From SIAQ01 sp963767835 (GTDB taxonomy: Bacteria > Planctomycetota > Planctomycetia > Gemmatales > Gemmataceae), in assembly GCA_963767835.1 (NCBI GenBank), contig CAVYFY010000011.1, positions 1 through 64,000 of the forward strand: a stretch of DNA of 64,000 bases, given 5' to 3'. Position numbers and translations under genes: made by a program. A model generated the notes under the pieces. It saw only the letters and a program-made list of their open reading frames with translations. It did no database searches and had not been told where the DNA came from. Positions 35,653 through 45,251 of the stretch are shown here, piece by piece (the stretch's first letter is position 1; every line of letters starts with the position of its first letter).

Positions 35653-37857
35653 ATGACACGAATTGGAATTGTTGGCGGAGGTCCGGGGGGCTTGTTCGCC
35701 GCTCAGATGCTGGAGGAATTTTGTGCCGGGCTTTGCGAGATCACGCTTTTCGAAGCGGGCTCGCGCCTTGGCGGCAAGGTGCTCACTGAGCAATTCAAAA
35801 CCGCCCCGGTCATGTATGAGGCTGGCGTCGCGGAGCTTTACGATTATTCCCACTTCGGACCCGATCCGCTCAAGCAGCTGATCAAGAAGCTCGGTCTGGA
35901 AACCGTCAAAATGAACGGGCCGGCGGTGGTGCTTGGCGACGCCATTCTCGTCAACAACCGCGACATCCGTTCGCATTTCGGCGCCAAGACGCTCAAGGCC
36001 TTGCAGAATTTCCACCAGCGCTGCAAGGAAATGTGCACCCCCGATGATTATTACGAAGGGCACTGGCAGGACGACAACCAGAATCCCTGGACGAACAAGA
36101 CCTTCCGCGAAATTCTTGACGAAATCCCCGATGAAACCGCCCGCAAGTACGTTGAAGTCGCGTGCCGCAGCGATGTCGCCACCGAACCGCATTCGACCAG
36201 CGCCCTCAATGGGCTCAAGAATATTCTCATGGATGATCCGCGCTACCTCAGGCTTTATTCCATCGTGGACGGCATCGGTCGGCTGATCGAAGAAGTCGGC
36301 AAGCGCATCAAGGCGCCGATGGTGCTGAACTGTCCCGTCGTCAAGGTCGGCAAGCACGGGGCCGGTTATCGCCTGACCACGCGCAAGGACGGCAAACACC
36401 AGGATCACGATTTCGACATGGTCATCATGGCCTTGCCGAACTACTGGCTGCAGCGCGTCGAATGGGGTGGCCGCGATCTGCGTGTCGCCATGCAGAAACA
36501 CCTCGCTCACTACGACAATCCGGCCCATTATCTGCGCATCAGCATGCTCTTCAAGGATCCGTTCTGGCGTTCGCAGATTCCCGGCGCCTATTTCATGACC
36601 GATGCATTCGGCGGCTGCTGCGTCTATGACGAAGGCATGCGCCATCCATGCGAGCCCTACGGCGTTCTCAATTTCCTCCTCGCCGCCACCGATGCTCTGG
36701 CCCTCAGCAATCTCGACGATCAACGGCTCATCGACATGGCTCTCGATGCACTCCCCGAATCGCTGCAGGATGGTCGCGACCTGTTTCTGGAGGGGCGCGT
36801 CCACCGCTGGGTCGGCACGATCAACGGCCAGCCCGGCGGCCGACCAACGCATGAGATTCGCCAGCGCCACCTCGTCGATCCGCATGGCCATCCGAATCTC
36901 TACTTGACCGGCGATTATCTCTTCGATTCGACCATCAACGGCGTTTTCGATTCCGCCGATTTCGTCACCGACATGATCTTGACCGAGCTGCGCCGGAAAA
37001 AATACGCCCGGCAACTGTCGGCCTCAACTGCCTATCGCGACATCGCTGCGGAACACACCAACGGCAAACTCCCGCACACCAATGGTAAGGCGGGAAAGAA
37101 CGGCGCGCTCAACGACAAAGTCGATCCCCGTTATCACGATTTCTACTACGGGGACATCTCTTACGAAGAAGCCTTCGCGGAGAATCTCTGCTTCAACCTC
37201 GACTGGACGGTGCAAATGATCGAGGCGGTCTGGGGCCGAAAGCCGCCGTATCGCGTGCTCGATTCGGGGTCGGCCAATGGGCTGACACTCGAAGTGTTTG
37301 CTCACGCCAATATCGAGGCGTGGGGGATCGAGAACAGCGAGTACATTCATTCCAAAACGCCGGCCAAATGGAAGCAGCGCAATATTCTCGGGGACGTGCG
37401 CAAGCTGCCGTTCCCGGACAATTACTTCGATTTCGTCTATGACACTTGCCTGGCCCATGTGCCGCCCGAGGGGTTGGACCAGGCGGTGCGCGAGCTATTC
37501 CGGGTGTGCCGATATGGCGTGTTCCACAGCGGCGTCACCGCCGACATGACCAGCGAAGTCATCGAGGATTACAATCTCTTCCAGGGGGTCAACTCCCTCT
37601 ACACGCTCTGGGAATGGTCCGAGATCTTCATGCGCAACGGCTTCCGCATGGCCGTCACCGATCAGAAGATATTGGATAAGATTTGGGATATCGAAAGCTC
37701 GATCGAAGAGGACGACTGGTACTGGTATCCCGATCCGGAAAGCATGCGCTATTGTTTTTACTCCAAGCCGGCCGCGGTGCTGGAAAATGGTCGAGCCAGG
37801 CCGATAAAAAAAGGTGGGGGCAAGCGGGCGCGCTCACGCCGGCTTCGCAGTGGCTGA
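35653..37857 (+). CDS. fused FAD-dependent oxidoreductase and SAM methyltransferase
   Basis: This 734-residue protein has two enzymes in one chain. Residues 1-460 are an amine-oxidase/phytoene-desaturase-type flavoprotein: dinucleotide fold GIVGGGPGGLFAAQ at 4-17, SRLGGKVLTEQF, and C-terminal FAD block NLYLTGDYLFDSTINGVF. A low-complexity linker at about 475-500 (HTNGKLPHTNGKAG) leads to a class I methyltransferase at 510-720 with motif I VLDSGSANG and FDFVYDTCLAHVPPEG. GGAGAAG lies 8 bases before the ATG. The substrate is unknown. The next gene is an ABC exporter, which may point to a secreted or membrane-bound small molecule. Confidence 0.85.
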   Translation: MTRIGIVGGGPGGLFAAQMLEEFCAGLCEITLFEAGSRLGGKVLTEQFKTAPVMYEAGVAELYDYSHFGPDPLKQLIKKLGLETVKMNGPAVVLGDAILVNNRDIRSHFGAKTLKALQNFHQRCKEMCTPDDYYEGHWQDDNQNPWTNKTFREILDEIPDETARKYVEVACRSDVATEPHSTSALNGLKNILMDDPRYLRLYSIVDGIGRLIEEVGKRIKAPMVLNCPVVKVGKHGAGYRLTTRKDGKHQDHDFDMVIMALPNYWLQRVEWGGRDLRVAMQKHLAHYDNPAHYLRISMLFKDPFWRSQIPGAYFMTDAFGGCCVYDEGMRHPCEPYGVLNFLLAATDALALSNLDDQRLIDMALDALPESLQDGRDLFLEGRVHRWVGTINGQPGGRPTHEIRQRHLVDPHGHPNLYLTGDYLFDSTINGVFDSADFVTDMILTELRRKKYARQLSASTAYRDIAAEHTNGKLPHTNGKAGKNGALNDKVDPRYHDFYYGDISYEEAFAENLCFNLDWTVQMIEAVWGRKPPYRVLDSGSANGLTLEVFAHANIEAWGIENSEYIHSKTPAKWKQRNILGDVRKLPFPDNYFDFVYDTCLAHVPPEGLDQAVRELFRVCRYGVFHSGVTADMTSEVIEDYNLFQGVNSLYTLWEWSEIFMRNGFRMAVTDQKILDKIWDIESSIEEDDWYWYPDPESMRYCFYSKPAAVLENGRARPIKKGGGKRARSRRLRSG

Positions 37858-37994
37858 GTCAGGATTTCGGGGCGTGGTCGTGGACGGGGTCTGTACCCAG
37901 ACCCCGGTTCACCAGGGTCCGCCGGGGGAGGAGTACCGACCCCGGCCACGACAGTTGATAGCTGATCGCAAGAAACCATCCGGCCGGTAGCACC

Positions 37995-39955
37995 ATGTCC
38001 ACCGATCCAGCCGCAATAGCGCCGCCACCCATCGCTCCCGCGGATTTACAGGACGACGATGACGAAGAAGAAATTCATGCGCGCGATTTGTGGGCGATTG
38101 GGCGGTTCTTGATGCCCTACATAGTACCCTACCGCCGGCCGTTGCTGGGGTTGGGTCTGATCCTTGCAATTGAAACGGTCATCAATTTCAGTTTCCCGCT
38201 GGCGACACAATACCTGATTGACAAGGGCTTGGAAGAGCACGAATTCACCGCCCTGAAGGAAGTTCTCATCTACCTGGCGGCGGCGGCCGTGAGCATCACG
38301 ATACTCGGCGTGGCCCTCGATTACCTGAACGCTCGCATCTTCACCGCCATCGTCGCGGACATTCGGCAACGGCTTTTCGTGCATTTGCAAAGTCTGTCGA
38401 TGCCGTTTTTCAGCCGCACGCGCGGCGGCGAAATCCTCTCGCGCTTTTCCGGCGACATGGTGGCCACCGAGGGAACGCTGACCACGATGGTGCCGTGGTG
38501 CGTGGTTCCACTCTTGGAAGTGCTTTATTCCGTCGTCGTCATGTTCTGGTTCAACGGCTGGCTCGGATTGATCGCGGTGGTGATCTTTCCGCTCAGCTAT
38601 CTGGGGCCTCGCTTCTTCGCCGGCTGGGCGTTTGCTTTGAGCTATGACAAGCGCCGCCGCGAGGCCGAAGTTATGAGCGCCGCCCAGGAGAACGTGTCGG
38701 CCCAACCGGTGGTCAAGGCGTTCGGCATGCAATCGGCGGCGCAGCGCGCTTCGGCATGTTGAATCTGCTTTGGCTGTTCGTCGCTTTCCGCACGCACTTT
38801 TTCGGCGCTCTCGTCGAGCGCACGTCCCATACTGGGGTTTATTTCGTCCATCTGTTGATCTTCGGCCTGGGCGCCTACTGGGTGTTCAACAAGGAAATCA
38901 CCATCGGCACGCTCGTCGCCTTCGAAACGACCTTCCTTTCCATGGGCTATGCATTGACCGAGGTCAATCATTACATTCCGACGCTCGCCCAGGCCGTCGG
39001 CAGCATCCATCACCTGGACGACCTGTTCCGCGAGTCGCCACAGGTTGTCGATGCGCCGGATGCGATTGCATTGCCACGCCTGGAGCGCGACATCGTGTTC
39101 GACAACGTCTCGTTCGGCTACGCGGAGGGCGCCTTTCAATTGCAGGACCTGAACGTGCGCATTGCGAAGGGTTCGCTGATCGCGTTTGTCGGCGCCAGCG
39201 GCTCGGGCAAGAGCTCGGTGCTGAATCTGCTTTTGCGGCTCTACGATCCGAGCCGGGGCGCGGTGCGCGTGGATGGCCGGGACATTCGCACGGTGACGCA
39301 GGGTTCGCTGCGCAAGCAGATGGGGATGGTGTTCCAGGAGTGCTTTCTGTTCAACACGAGCATTTTGGAGAATATCCGCATGGGGTTACCGGACGCGACG
39401 CCGGAGCAGGTGGCCGCCGCTGCCCGCGCGGCCGAGATACACGACTTCATCGCATCGTTGCCTCAGGGCTATCACACCATTGTCGGCGAGCGCGGCAGCC
39501 AGCTTTCCGGCGGGCAACGGCAACGGCTGGCGATCGCCCGGGCCCTGGTGCGTGATCCGTCGATTCTCGTGCTTGATGAGGCGACGAGTGCCCTCGATTA
39601 TGCCACCGAGGCCGCCCTCAATGAGACGTTGCTGAAGGTCGCGCAGAATCGCACCGTCGTCATGGTCACGCATCGGCTTTCCAGCGTCACCTCGGCCGGG
39701 CACATCGTGGTGCTGGATGAGGGCAAAGTGAGCGAGAGCGGCACGCACCAAGAGCTGCTGGGCAAGAACGGCGCTTATGCCGCGCTGTGGCGGAATCAGC
39801 TCCAGCGAGCCGAACCGGTGGCGGATTTGTGTGCGGCCGACAGCCGATTGAATCAGCCCGATCCAGTGTTGGCGGGGGAAGCGCGGGGTGATCGCCGGCG
39901 CGCCTCATCGATCCCACGTCAACGTCACGGCCAAAATATCCACCGCGAGTCGTAA
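37995..39955 (+). CDS. ABC exporter, fused membrane and ATPase domains, one frameshift
   Basis: This MsbA/multidrug-type half transporter has an acidic N-terminus (DDDDEEE) and six membrane segments across 38100-39000. The ATPase has Walker A GASGSGKSS, signature LSGGQRQR, Walker B ILVLDEATSALD and switch His THRLSS. The frame breaks near 38755, where AAQRAS runs to a stop while the neighbouring frame continues as MLNLLWLFVAF. The joined length is about 650 residues. The 3' end overlaps the convergent gene by 51 bp, so the last 40 residues may be an over-read. Confidence 0.85.
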
Positions 39956-41818
39956 GCGGACGAAGCCGATCTGGTCCTCGCCCGAGGTGGCGCGTTCGAC
40001 CTTGACGCGGTCGGGGGAGGCGCGCATGCCGGGCTGATAGTGCATGCTGAGCTCGACCACGCCATCGACCGGCACGACATTGCGGAGCATGATCTGGTGT
40101 CCATCCGCCAGGATCACGTCGGCCTTTCCCTTGATGGCATAGCTCGGCGTGCGATTGACCTCGAACAGCCAGCCGGTCTCGACGTCAGTCAGCTGCTGAA
40201 GTTTCTTGGCGGCGGGCCATCTTTCCAGGCGCTCGATCACCGTCGGGGACCAGGCGACGATCCAGCGCACGTTGTAGCGCCGGCAATATTTGGCCCAATC
40301 AGCGTCCGTGGAGCGCGGGATCAGTTGCGTCTCCTGCGTCTGCTGGTTCAAGCAGATCGACGAGTGCTCGATGAAGCCGTCCGGGTCGAGAGCGCCGATG
40401 TAACGCCGCTCGGTCAGGATCGGCAACAGCGCCGGCCAGCGCGACGTTTGGCGTTGGGGTGTGCGATCTTCCCAGAGGATGCGGGCGTCTTCGTTGGTGT
40501 GGGCGATCAGCGCTTGCACGATCGCTTGCCGATCCGCGTTCAAGCCGATCTCCATCGGTTCAACGGGCAGGCAGCGCGTGAGCAGGGTACAGGGCGTTTC
40601 CGCGAAATAGCCGAAGCAGCCAACCGCGGCGAGCAACATCGCTGCCGCGATGACGCGTCCCGGTTTCCCGCATCGGCATAATCGGCTCAACACGCTGATC
40701 CAGGCATGAGCCGCCGGCACACACGCAAACCAGAGTCCCGGCGCGAACAGCGCTGCCGTCCCCAGCACGCCGAGCGGCTCCCACGAGATGCCCAAGAGCG
40801 ACAGCACCAGAGCACCCAGAGCGGACAGCCCCAGCAAGCGGGCGGCAGGGCGCTGCTGCGTCTGGTTGAGAATGCCGACCCCGACGCAGGCGCTCACCAT
40901 CAGGAAGACCGCCAGAAGCCGATTTCCTGGGCCGCCCCAGAGCGGCGCGTTCCACACCGTGACGAGCGTGCGATGCTCCAGCATGCCGCTTGGCGAAGGC
41001 AGTGACGCTCGCAGCCACCACGAATCGAACCAATCGATCAGCCACGGTAGATTCATCGCGATCGCCAGGAACTCCGCCCCCCAGAACGCGAAGTGCCAGG
41101 TCAGGAAATCGTGCTTCGTGCCGACCGAGAGATAATACACCAGCAAGATGGGCAACGCGATGGGAAACAAAAGCGGTTGCAGGAACCAGCAAACGCAACC
41201 GGTGAGCCAAAGGCCGAACCAGGCCCGCACGCTGGCGGTCCTGTGAAAAGAGATCAGAAGGCCGACGTGCGCCAGGCCCGACAGTGACGCCAGGAAAAGC
41301 TCGTAATCGCCGCTGACGAGTGCAGCCCGGCCATGCGGTCCCCACCAAATCATCTGACCGAGGAAAGTCGCCAGGAGCGATGCGCCGTTGCCCAGACCGA
41401 CCGATTTGCACGCGCTTAGGAGAAACACGGGAACCAGCAAGCACGACACCGCGAAACCGAGCTTGTAGGCTGTCGGCTGGTACGATCCGCCTCCCAAAAG
41501 CAAGAAGAGTTCAGCCAGACGTCCGCCATCGAAGATTGGCGTCTTCGGCCAACCGGCTTGAAACGCGAAGTCGTAGACCACCGTCATCCAGTGCGTCGTC
41601 AGCCCCTTGGCGCCGAGCGAGCCAATGTAAATATGCTGCGGATGAAACCCGGAGACAATCGGCTGATCATTGAGAATCTGTTCCCAGGGATCGGGGCCGA
41701 AAAGCGCGACCGTCAGCCAGCCCTGCCAGGCGCAAAGGACCGCCATTCCGAGCCAAAAAGCCCAGACCGGGAGCGTCCAGGACGCCGATCCGTCGGCGTT
41801 TGGTGTCGTGCGTTCCAT
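39905..41818 (-). CDS. polytopic membrane protein with C-terminal soluble domain
   Basis: This 637-residue protein has about ten hydrophobic segments in its first 420 residues (LPVWAFWLGMAVLCAWQGW, VSCLLVPVFLLSAC, FLQPLLFPIALPILLVYYL and others). A 200-residue soluble domain follows. The layout resembles GT-C glycosyltransferases or O-antigen-type membrane proteins, but no signature was recognised. It converges on the ABC exporter. No function is assigned. Confidence 0.65.
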   Translation of the reverse strand: MERTTPNADGSASWTLPVWAFWLGMAVLCAWQGWLTVALFGPDPWEQILNDQPIVSGFHPQHIYIGSLGAKGLTTHWMTVVYDFAFQAGWPKTPIFDGGRLAELFLLLGGGSYQPTAYKLGFAVSCLLVPVFLLSACKSVGLGNGASLLATFLGQMIWWGPHGRAALVSGDYELFLASLSGLAHVGLLISFHRTASVRAWFGLWLTGCVCWFLQPLLFPIALPILLVYYLSVGTKHDFLTWHFAFWGAEFLAIAMNLPWLIDWFDSWWLRASLPSPSGMLEHRTLVTVWNAPLWGGPGNRLLAVFLMVSACVGVGILNQTQQRPAARLLGLSALGALVLSLLGISWEPLGVLGTAALFAPGLWFACVPAAHAWISVLSRLCRCGKPGRVIAAAMLLAAVGCFGYFAETPCTLLTRCLPVEPMEIGLNADRQAIVQALIAHTNEDARILWEDRTPQRQTSRWPALLPILTERRYIGALDPDGFIEHSSICLNQQTQETQLIPRSTDADWAKYCRRYNVRWIVAWSPTVIERLERWPAAKKLQQLTDVETGWLFEVNRTPSYAIKGKADVILADGHQIMLRNVVPVDGVVELSMHYQPGMRASPDRVKVERATSGEDQIGFVRLRLAVDILAVTLTWDR

Positions 41819-41820
41819 CG

Positions 41821-42015
41821 TTAGGCATGGTAATGCTTTCGGAGTTTGCGTACAAGGCGAGCCGAGAGTTTAGTCGCGGATGAAAAAAGGCCTGCCGGCT
41901 TGGCCAACCAACGAACCGCGTCGCGAATTCGCACCTTATCCAGACAACTCATAGCCCCCACGACCATCTGCGGGTTGATGTGGAACAGCTGAAATTGATA
42001 ATTGCTAAACATCAA
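41821..42015 (-). CDS. small basic hypothetical protein
   Basis: This 64-residue basic ORF (KVRIRDAVRWLAKPAG, then LSARLVRKLRKHYHA) ends 2 bp before the membrane protein start. No homologue was recognised, and the only ribosome-site candidate is GGGAATT. It may be real because of the tight spacing, but evidence is weak. Confidence 0.35.
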   Translation of the reverse strand: MMFSNYQFQLFHINPQMVVGAMSCLDKVRIRDAVRWLAKPAGLFSSATKLSARLVRKLRKHYHA

Positions 42016-42061
42016 TTCCCAGCGAGGACGGAATGCCGCGCAAAAAGAGAGGCGCAGTTGC

Positions 42062-42301
42062 CTACGCCTCCTCTCTATGGGGATCGGCCGAAGGAACGGC
42101 CGGTTCAGGAGAATGGGCCAACTCGTTGAAGTATTCCAGATCCTCCTTTGCGACGGGAGTTTCGATGCGGTAGAAACCGCCCAGCCAGCGACTCAGATCG
42201 ACCATCTTGCAGCGATGGCAGCAAAACGGCCAGTCCGGCCATTCCTTCGGTCCATGTGAATCCATCCGCTTTTCGCAGATTGGGCAACGTACATTCTTCA
42301 T
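42062..42301 (-). CDS. yacG: YacG-like zinc protein (DNA gyrase inhibitor family)
   Basis: This 79-residue protein has CPICEKRM and FCCHRCKMVDLSRWL, the four-cysteine pattern of YacG, followed by an acidic tail. YacG binds GyrB in Escherichia coli. The start at 42301 has GGGGAGA 6 bases upstream; the longer frame is low-complexity read-through of the upstream gene. The FmdB-type gene lies 13 bp upstream. Confidence 0.8.
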   Translation of the reverse strand: MKNVRCPICEKRMDSHGPKEWPDWPFCCHRCKMVDLSRWLGGFYRIETPVAKEDLEYFNELAHSPEPAVPSADPHREEA

Positions 42302-42314
42302 CGGAATCTCCCCG

Positions 42315-42653
42315 TCACGACTTGGCCTTTTTCCCTGCTGATTTTGAATCCGCGGGCTTCGCGGTGGCGGACGTATCTTTGGTATCGGTCGATTTCGCCG
42401 CGCCGTCCGTGCCGGCTTTATCGCCCGCCGGCTTGGCTTCATCGGCCTTGGCGGCGCTCTTATACGATTCGCTACGGTAATCGGTCTGGTAGAACCCGGA
42501 CCCCTTGAAGATGATGGCCGCTCCTGCGCCAATCAGCCGCTGCAATCTCTTCTTCTTGCACTTGGGACACTTCTTCAACGGGGCGTCACTGAACGCTTGC
42601 AGCTCCTCGAAATGATGCTTGCAGGCTTCGCACTGATACTCGTAGGTTGGCAT
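42315..42653 (-). CDS. FmdB/CxxC-CxxC zinc-ribbon protein
   Basis: This 112-residue protein has the FmdB-type ribbon MPTYEYQCEACKHHFE and KKCPKCKKKRLQRL, followed by GSGFYQTDY. The tail is low-complexity Lys/Ala/Asp. The start at 42653 has GGAG 9 bases upstream. Regulatory or nucleic-acid binding roles are suggested for the family, without proof. Confidence 0.82.
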   Translation of the reverse strand: MPTYEYQCEACKHHFEELQAFSDAPLKKCPKCKKKRLQRLIGAGAAIIFKGSGFYQTDYRSESYKSAAKADEAKPAGDKAGTDGAAKSTDTKDTSATAKPADSKSAGKKAKS

Positions 42654-42677
42654 TCGTTTGAACTCCAAATTCATCAG

Positions 42678-43085
42678 TCACGGAAGATACAATCGGCCGG
42701 CGCCGCGCACACGGTCGATGTCGAGCAGGTAGTCGTAGAACTGTTCCACGACGGCTTCCGCATAGGACCTACTGGCGCGAAGGCGGTCGAGGTTCCCGAT
42801 CGTAAATACGGGCAAGCTGGTTGGCGTGTTTAACGTGCGGATCGCCGTCTCAAGTGAATCATCCGTGTGCTGACTTCGATTGTTTGTAACGAGTACAAGC
42901 TGCTCGGCTTGGCAGCAATCCCATATTTCCATGTCTGTCGCCTCGGGCGCAAGTCCGACATCCTCGAATTGGTAGAGCTGTACCTTGATCTCGTTCCAGA
43001 AATCGGCCCAATAGTCGGACTGCATTTGGCGCACAAGCGATTCGACGTAGGGACCCATGTGTACATCAGCCAGGATGCCCTTCAC
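42678..43085 (-). CDS. PIN-like protein, possible toxin of a DUF433 pair
   Basis: This 135-residue protein begins with GTG (43085; GGAG 6-8 bases upstream) as VKGILADVHMG. Acidic residues are placed as in PIN-like nucleases (LADV, then ATDMEIWD and VLVTNN). It overlaps the DUF433 gene by 20 bp. DUF433 proteins are often encoded just upstream of PIN-like DUF5615-type proteins, so a toxin-antitoxin role is plausible. The family call is by pattern only. Confidence 0.6.
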   Translation of the reverse strand: MKGILADVHMGPYVESLVRQMQSDYWADFWNEIKVQLYQFEDVGLAPEATDMEIWDCCQAEQLVLVTNNRSQHTDDSLETAIRTLNTPTSLPVFTIGNLDRLRASRSYAEAVVEQFYDYLLDIDRVRGAGRLYLP

Positions 43086-43443
43086 CGTTCTTCTCCGCAA
43101 TTCGTTTGCGCAATTTTTCTCGAAGCCGCGCGATTCGTTGCTCTCTGGGGATGCTCTCGTCGATTCCGGCGAAGATACCACCGCGTGCTCGCTGCTCAGC
43201 GATGCGCTTTTCCTTGTATTCTTCCGCGCGGAGGTCCGCTTCCACCAATTCCTCGTGGTGCTTTCCGACGTATTCCTTAACCACGTCGATTTCCTTCCGG
43301 CATAGGGTCGGCAAGAGATCGGCAATTTCTTCCCAGCCATGGCCACGGTGGATCCAGTAGAAAACGTCCAACACGGTAATGCGCGTGGTCGAAAGCTGCG
43401 GGCCGCGGCCGCGATCAATGATTTCGATGGTTTCGGTTTTCAT
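43066..43443 (-). CDS. DUF433-like protein, possible antitoxin
   Basis: This 125-residue protein has an N-terminal DUF433-like helix-turn-helix (TRITVLDVFYWIHRGHGWEE, then IADLLPTLCRKEIDVVKEY) and a basic coiled-coil C-terminus. It precedes and overlaps the PIN-like gene. The ATG is not preceded by a strong ribosome site. Confidence 0.7.
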   Translation of the reverse strand: MKTETIEIIDRGRGPQLSTTRITVLDVFYWIHRGHGWEEIADLLPTLCRKEIDVVKEYVGKHHEELVEADLRAEEYKEKRIAEQRARGGIFAGIDESIPREQRIARLREKLRKRIAEKNGEGHPG

Positions 43444-43476
43444 GATTCCTCCCCGCGTAATTATACTCCATCAAGA

Positions 43477-43983
43477 TCACGCCTTCGCTGACACGATCAC
43501 CTTCGCCGGGCGCAGGACTCGATCCTGATTCAAAAAGCCCTGTTCGATCACCTGCACGACGGTGTTCGGCTCCACTTCCGCGCTCGGCTTCTGCATGACG
43601 GCTTGGTGCAGGTTCGGGTCGAACGGCTTGCCTTCGCAATCGATGCGCGTGATGCCGTTTTTCTTGAGCAAATCGAGAAATTGCGCCTGCACCATGGCGA
43701 CGCCTTGCACGAGCGGCCCGGTCTCGCCGGCTTGCTTTCCGGCGAACACCGCGCGATCGAGATTATCCAAGATCGGCAGCAGGCTCTCGGCAATCGGACC
43801 GAAGGCGTACTTGCGCTCCATTTCGCGCTCGCGCTGCATGCGCTTCTGATAATTCTCGAACTCGGCGCGCGTGCGGGCGGCCAGATCGAGATATTGATCG
43901 CGCTCGCCCGCTGACTTGCGGAGCTTTTCCAGCTCCTCGGCGCTCACGAGCGGCATTTCAACTTTGACGGCTTCGTCGGCCAT
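43477..43983 (-). CDS. grpE: nucleotide exchange factor GrpE
   Basis: This 168-residue GrpE has a long N-terminal helix (ARTRAEFENYQKRMQRERE), the conserved block LLPILDNLDRAV, and a C-terminal beta-domain (FDPNLHQAVMQ, then VVQVIEQGFLNQDRVLRPAKV). It releases ADP from DnaK. It is the last gene of the chaperone block; dnaK is not in the window. Confidence 0.92.
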   Translation of the reverse strand: MADEAVKVEMPLVSAEELEKLRKSAGERDQYLDLAARTRAEFENYQKRMQREREMERKYAFGPIAESLLPILDNLDRAVFAGKQAGETGPLVQGVAMVQAQFLDLLKKNGITRIDCEGKPFDPNLHQAVMQKPSAEVEPNTVVQVIEQGFLNQDRVLRPAKVIVSAKA

Positions 43984-44042
43984 GATTTCTACCCCTCACG
44001 CTTGCAGCGTAGCCGAGGCTTGTTACGCCGCAAGCGGCAATG

Positions 44043-45128
44043 TTACTTCTTCTCTTTCGCATCCGGTTCCGCGCCGGTGAACATTTCGCGCAGCTTCTCG
44101 AAAAAGCTCTTGCGCTGCGGCGAGACGTTTTTGTGGTCAAGTTCCGCAAGTTCGCGCAATAGCTCCTCCTGGCGGTTCGACAGGTTCTTGGGCGTTTCGA
44201 CGACGAGGACAACGTGCATGTCGCCGCGCCGGCCTCCGGCGCCGAGGATGGGCATCCCCTTGCCCGGAATGCGGATGGCTTCGCCCGATTGCACGCCGGG
44301 CTGAATCGTATGCACCAGCTTGCCGTCCAGGGACGGCACCTCGATTTCGCCGCCCAATGCCGCCTGGCTGAACGTGATCGGCACCTGGCAGATCAGGGCG
44401 TCCCCCTTGCGGCGAAACAGATCGTGCTCGCGCACCCGGATTTCGCAAATCACCTCCCGGCCGCGCGAGAACGGCTGCCCCGATTCGATGCCGGGCGGGA
44501 TGCTGACTTCCAGATTGCTGACCACCTCAATTTGTCCGTTGCCCCGGCAGCGCGGGCAGGGATCGCGAATGATTTTGCCACGCCCCTGGCAGGCGTTGCA
44601 GCGCACGCGCATCATGCCCAGGGGCCCGGCCGCCAGAACGCCATGCCCATTGCAATGATTGCAGCGCGGCGCCTTCGTGCCGGCCTTGGCGCCGCCTCCC
44701 CGGCATTCCCGGCATTGTTCCAGGTGGCGATGTTCGACTTTCTTGGTGCAGCCGCGAAAGGCCTCGATCAGATCGATGTCGATACGAGGCACGTTGCGCT
44801 GGCCGCCGCCGAAAAAGCTGCCGAAGGCGGCGCTGAAGATATCTCCCAGACCTGCGCCACGAAAGATCGATTCGAAATCATCACCGCTCGGCATGCCGCC
44901 CCGGCTTAAACCCTCGTGGCCGTATTGATCGTAAACCTGGCGCTTGTCGGCGTCGCTCAGGACGGCGTAAGCCTCGGCGGCTTCCTTGAACAAGACGGCG
45001 GCTTCGTCGTCGCCGGGATTGCGGTCGGGATGGTGCTTCATCGCCAGCCCGCGAAACGCCTTCTTGATCTCCTCCTCCGAGGCGCCACGCTCCACGCCCA
45101 GCACTTCGTAATAGTCCCGCTTGCTCAT
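44043..45128 (-). CDS. dnaJ: chaperone DnaJ
   Basis: This 361-residue type I DnaJ has a J domain with HPD (MKHHPDRNPGD), a short Gly/Phe region (AAFGSFFGGGQ), four CxxCxGxG-type zinc repeats (CRECRGGG, CNHCNGHG, CNACQGRG, CPRCRGNG) and the C-terminal substrate-binding domain. The first repeat is slightly divergent. GGAG lies 7 bases before the ATG. grpE follows on the same strand. Confidence 0.93.
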   Translation of the reverse strand: MSKRDYYEVLGVERGASEEEIKKAFRGLAMKHHPDRNPGDDEAAVLFKEAAEAYAVLSDADKRQVYDQYGHEGLSRGGMPSGDDFESIFRGAGLGDIFSAAFGSFFGGGQRNVPRIDIDLIEAFRGCTKKVEHRHLEQCRECRGGGAKAGTKAPRCNHCNGHGVLAAGPLGMMRVRCNACQGRGKIIRDPCPRCRGNGQIEVVSNLEVSIPPGIESGQPFSRGREVICEIRVREHDLFRRKGDALICQVPITFSQAALGGEIEVPSLDGKLVHTIQPGVQSGEAIRIPGKGMPILGAGGRRGDMHVVLVVETPKNLSNRQEELLRELAELDHKNVSPQRKSFFEKLREMFTGAEPDAKEKK

Positions 45129-45145
45129 TGCTGCTCCGCAGTGCC

Positions 45146-45240
45146 AAGTAAAAAGTTAAAAGTAAAAAAATAGAAAGTGATGCCAGGAGCTAACACTCCA
45201 TCTTACCACTTTCTACTTTTTTACTTTTAACTTTTTACTT
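45146..45240. terminator. AT-rich 34-bp inverted repeat between groEL1 and dnaJ
   Basis: Arms starting AAGTAAAAAGTTAAAAGTAA (45146) and ending TTACTTTTAACTTTTTACTT (45240) are perfect or near-perfect inverted copies with a 27-nt loop. The A/T composition is unlike the rest of the window. It could terminate groEL1 or control dnaJ. Confidence 0.6.
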
Positions 45241-45251
45241 GCCCTACTTGC

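Noticed and set aside
35529..35789. Small ORF upstream of the fusion enzyme
   Set aside because: It overlaps the start of the fusion gene in another frame, has no recognisable content, and lacks a ribosome site.
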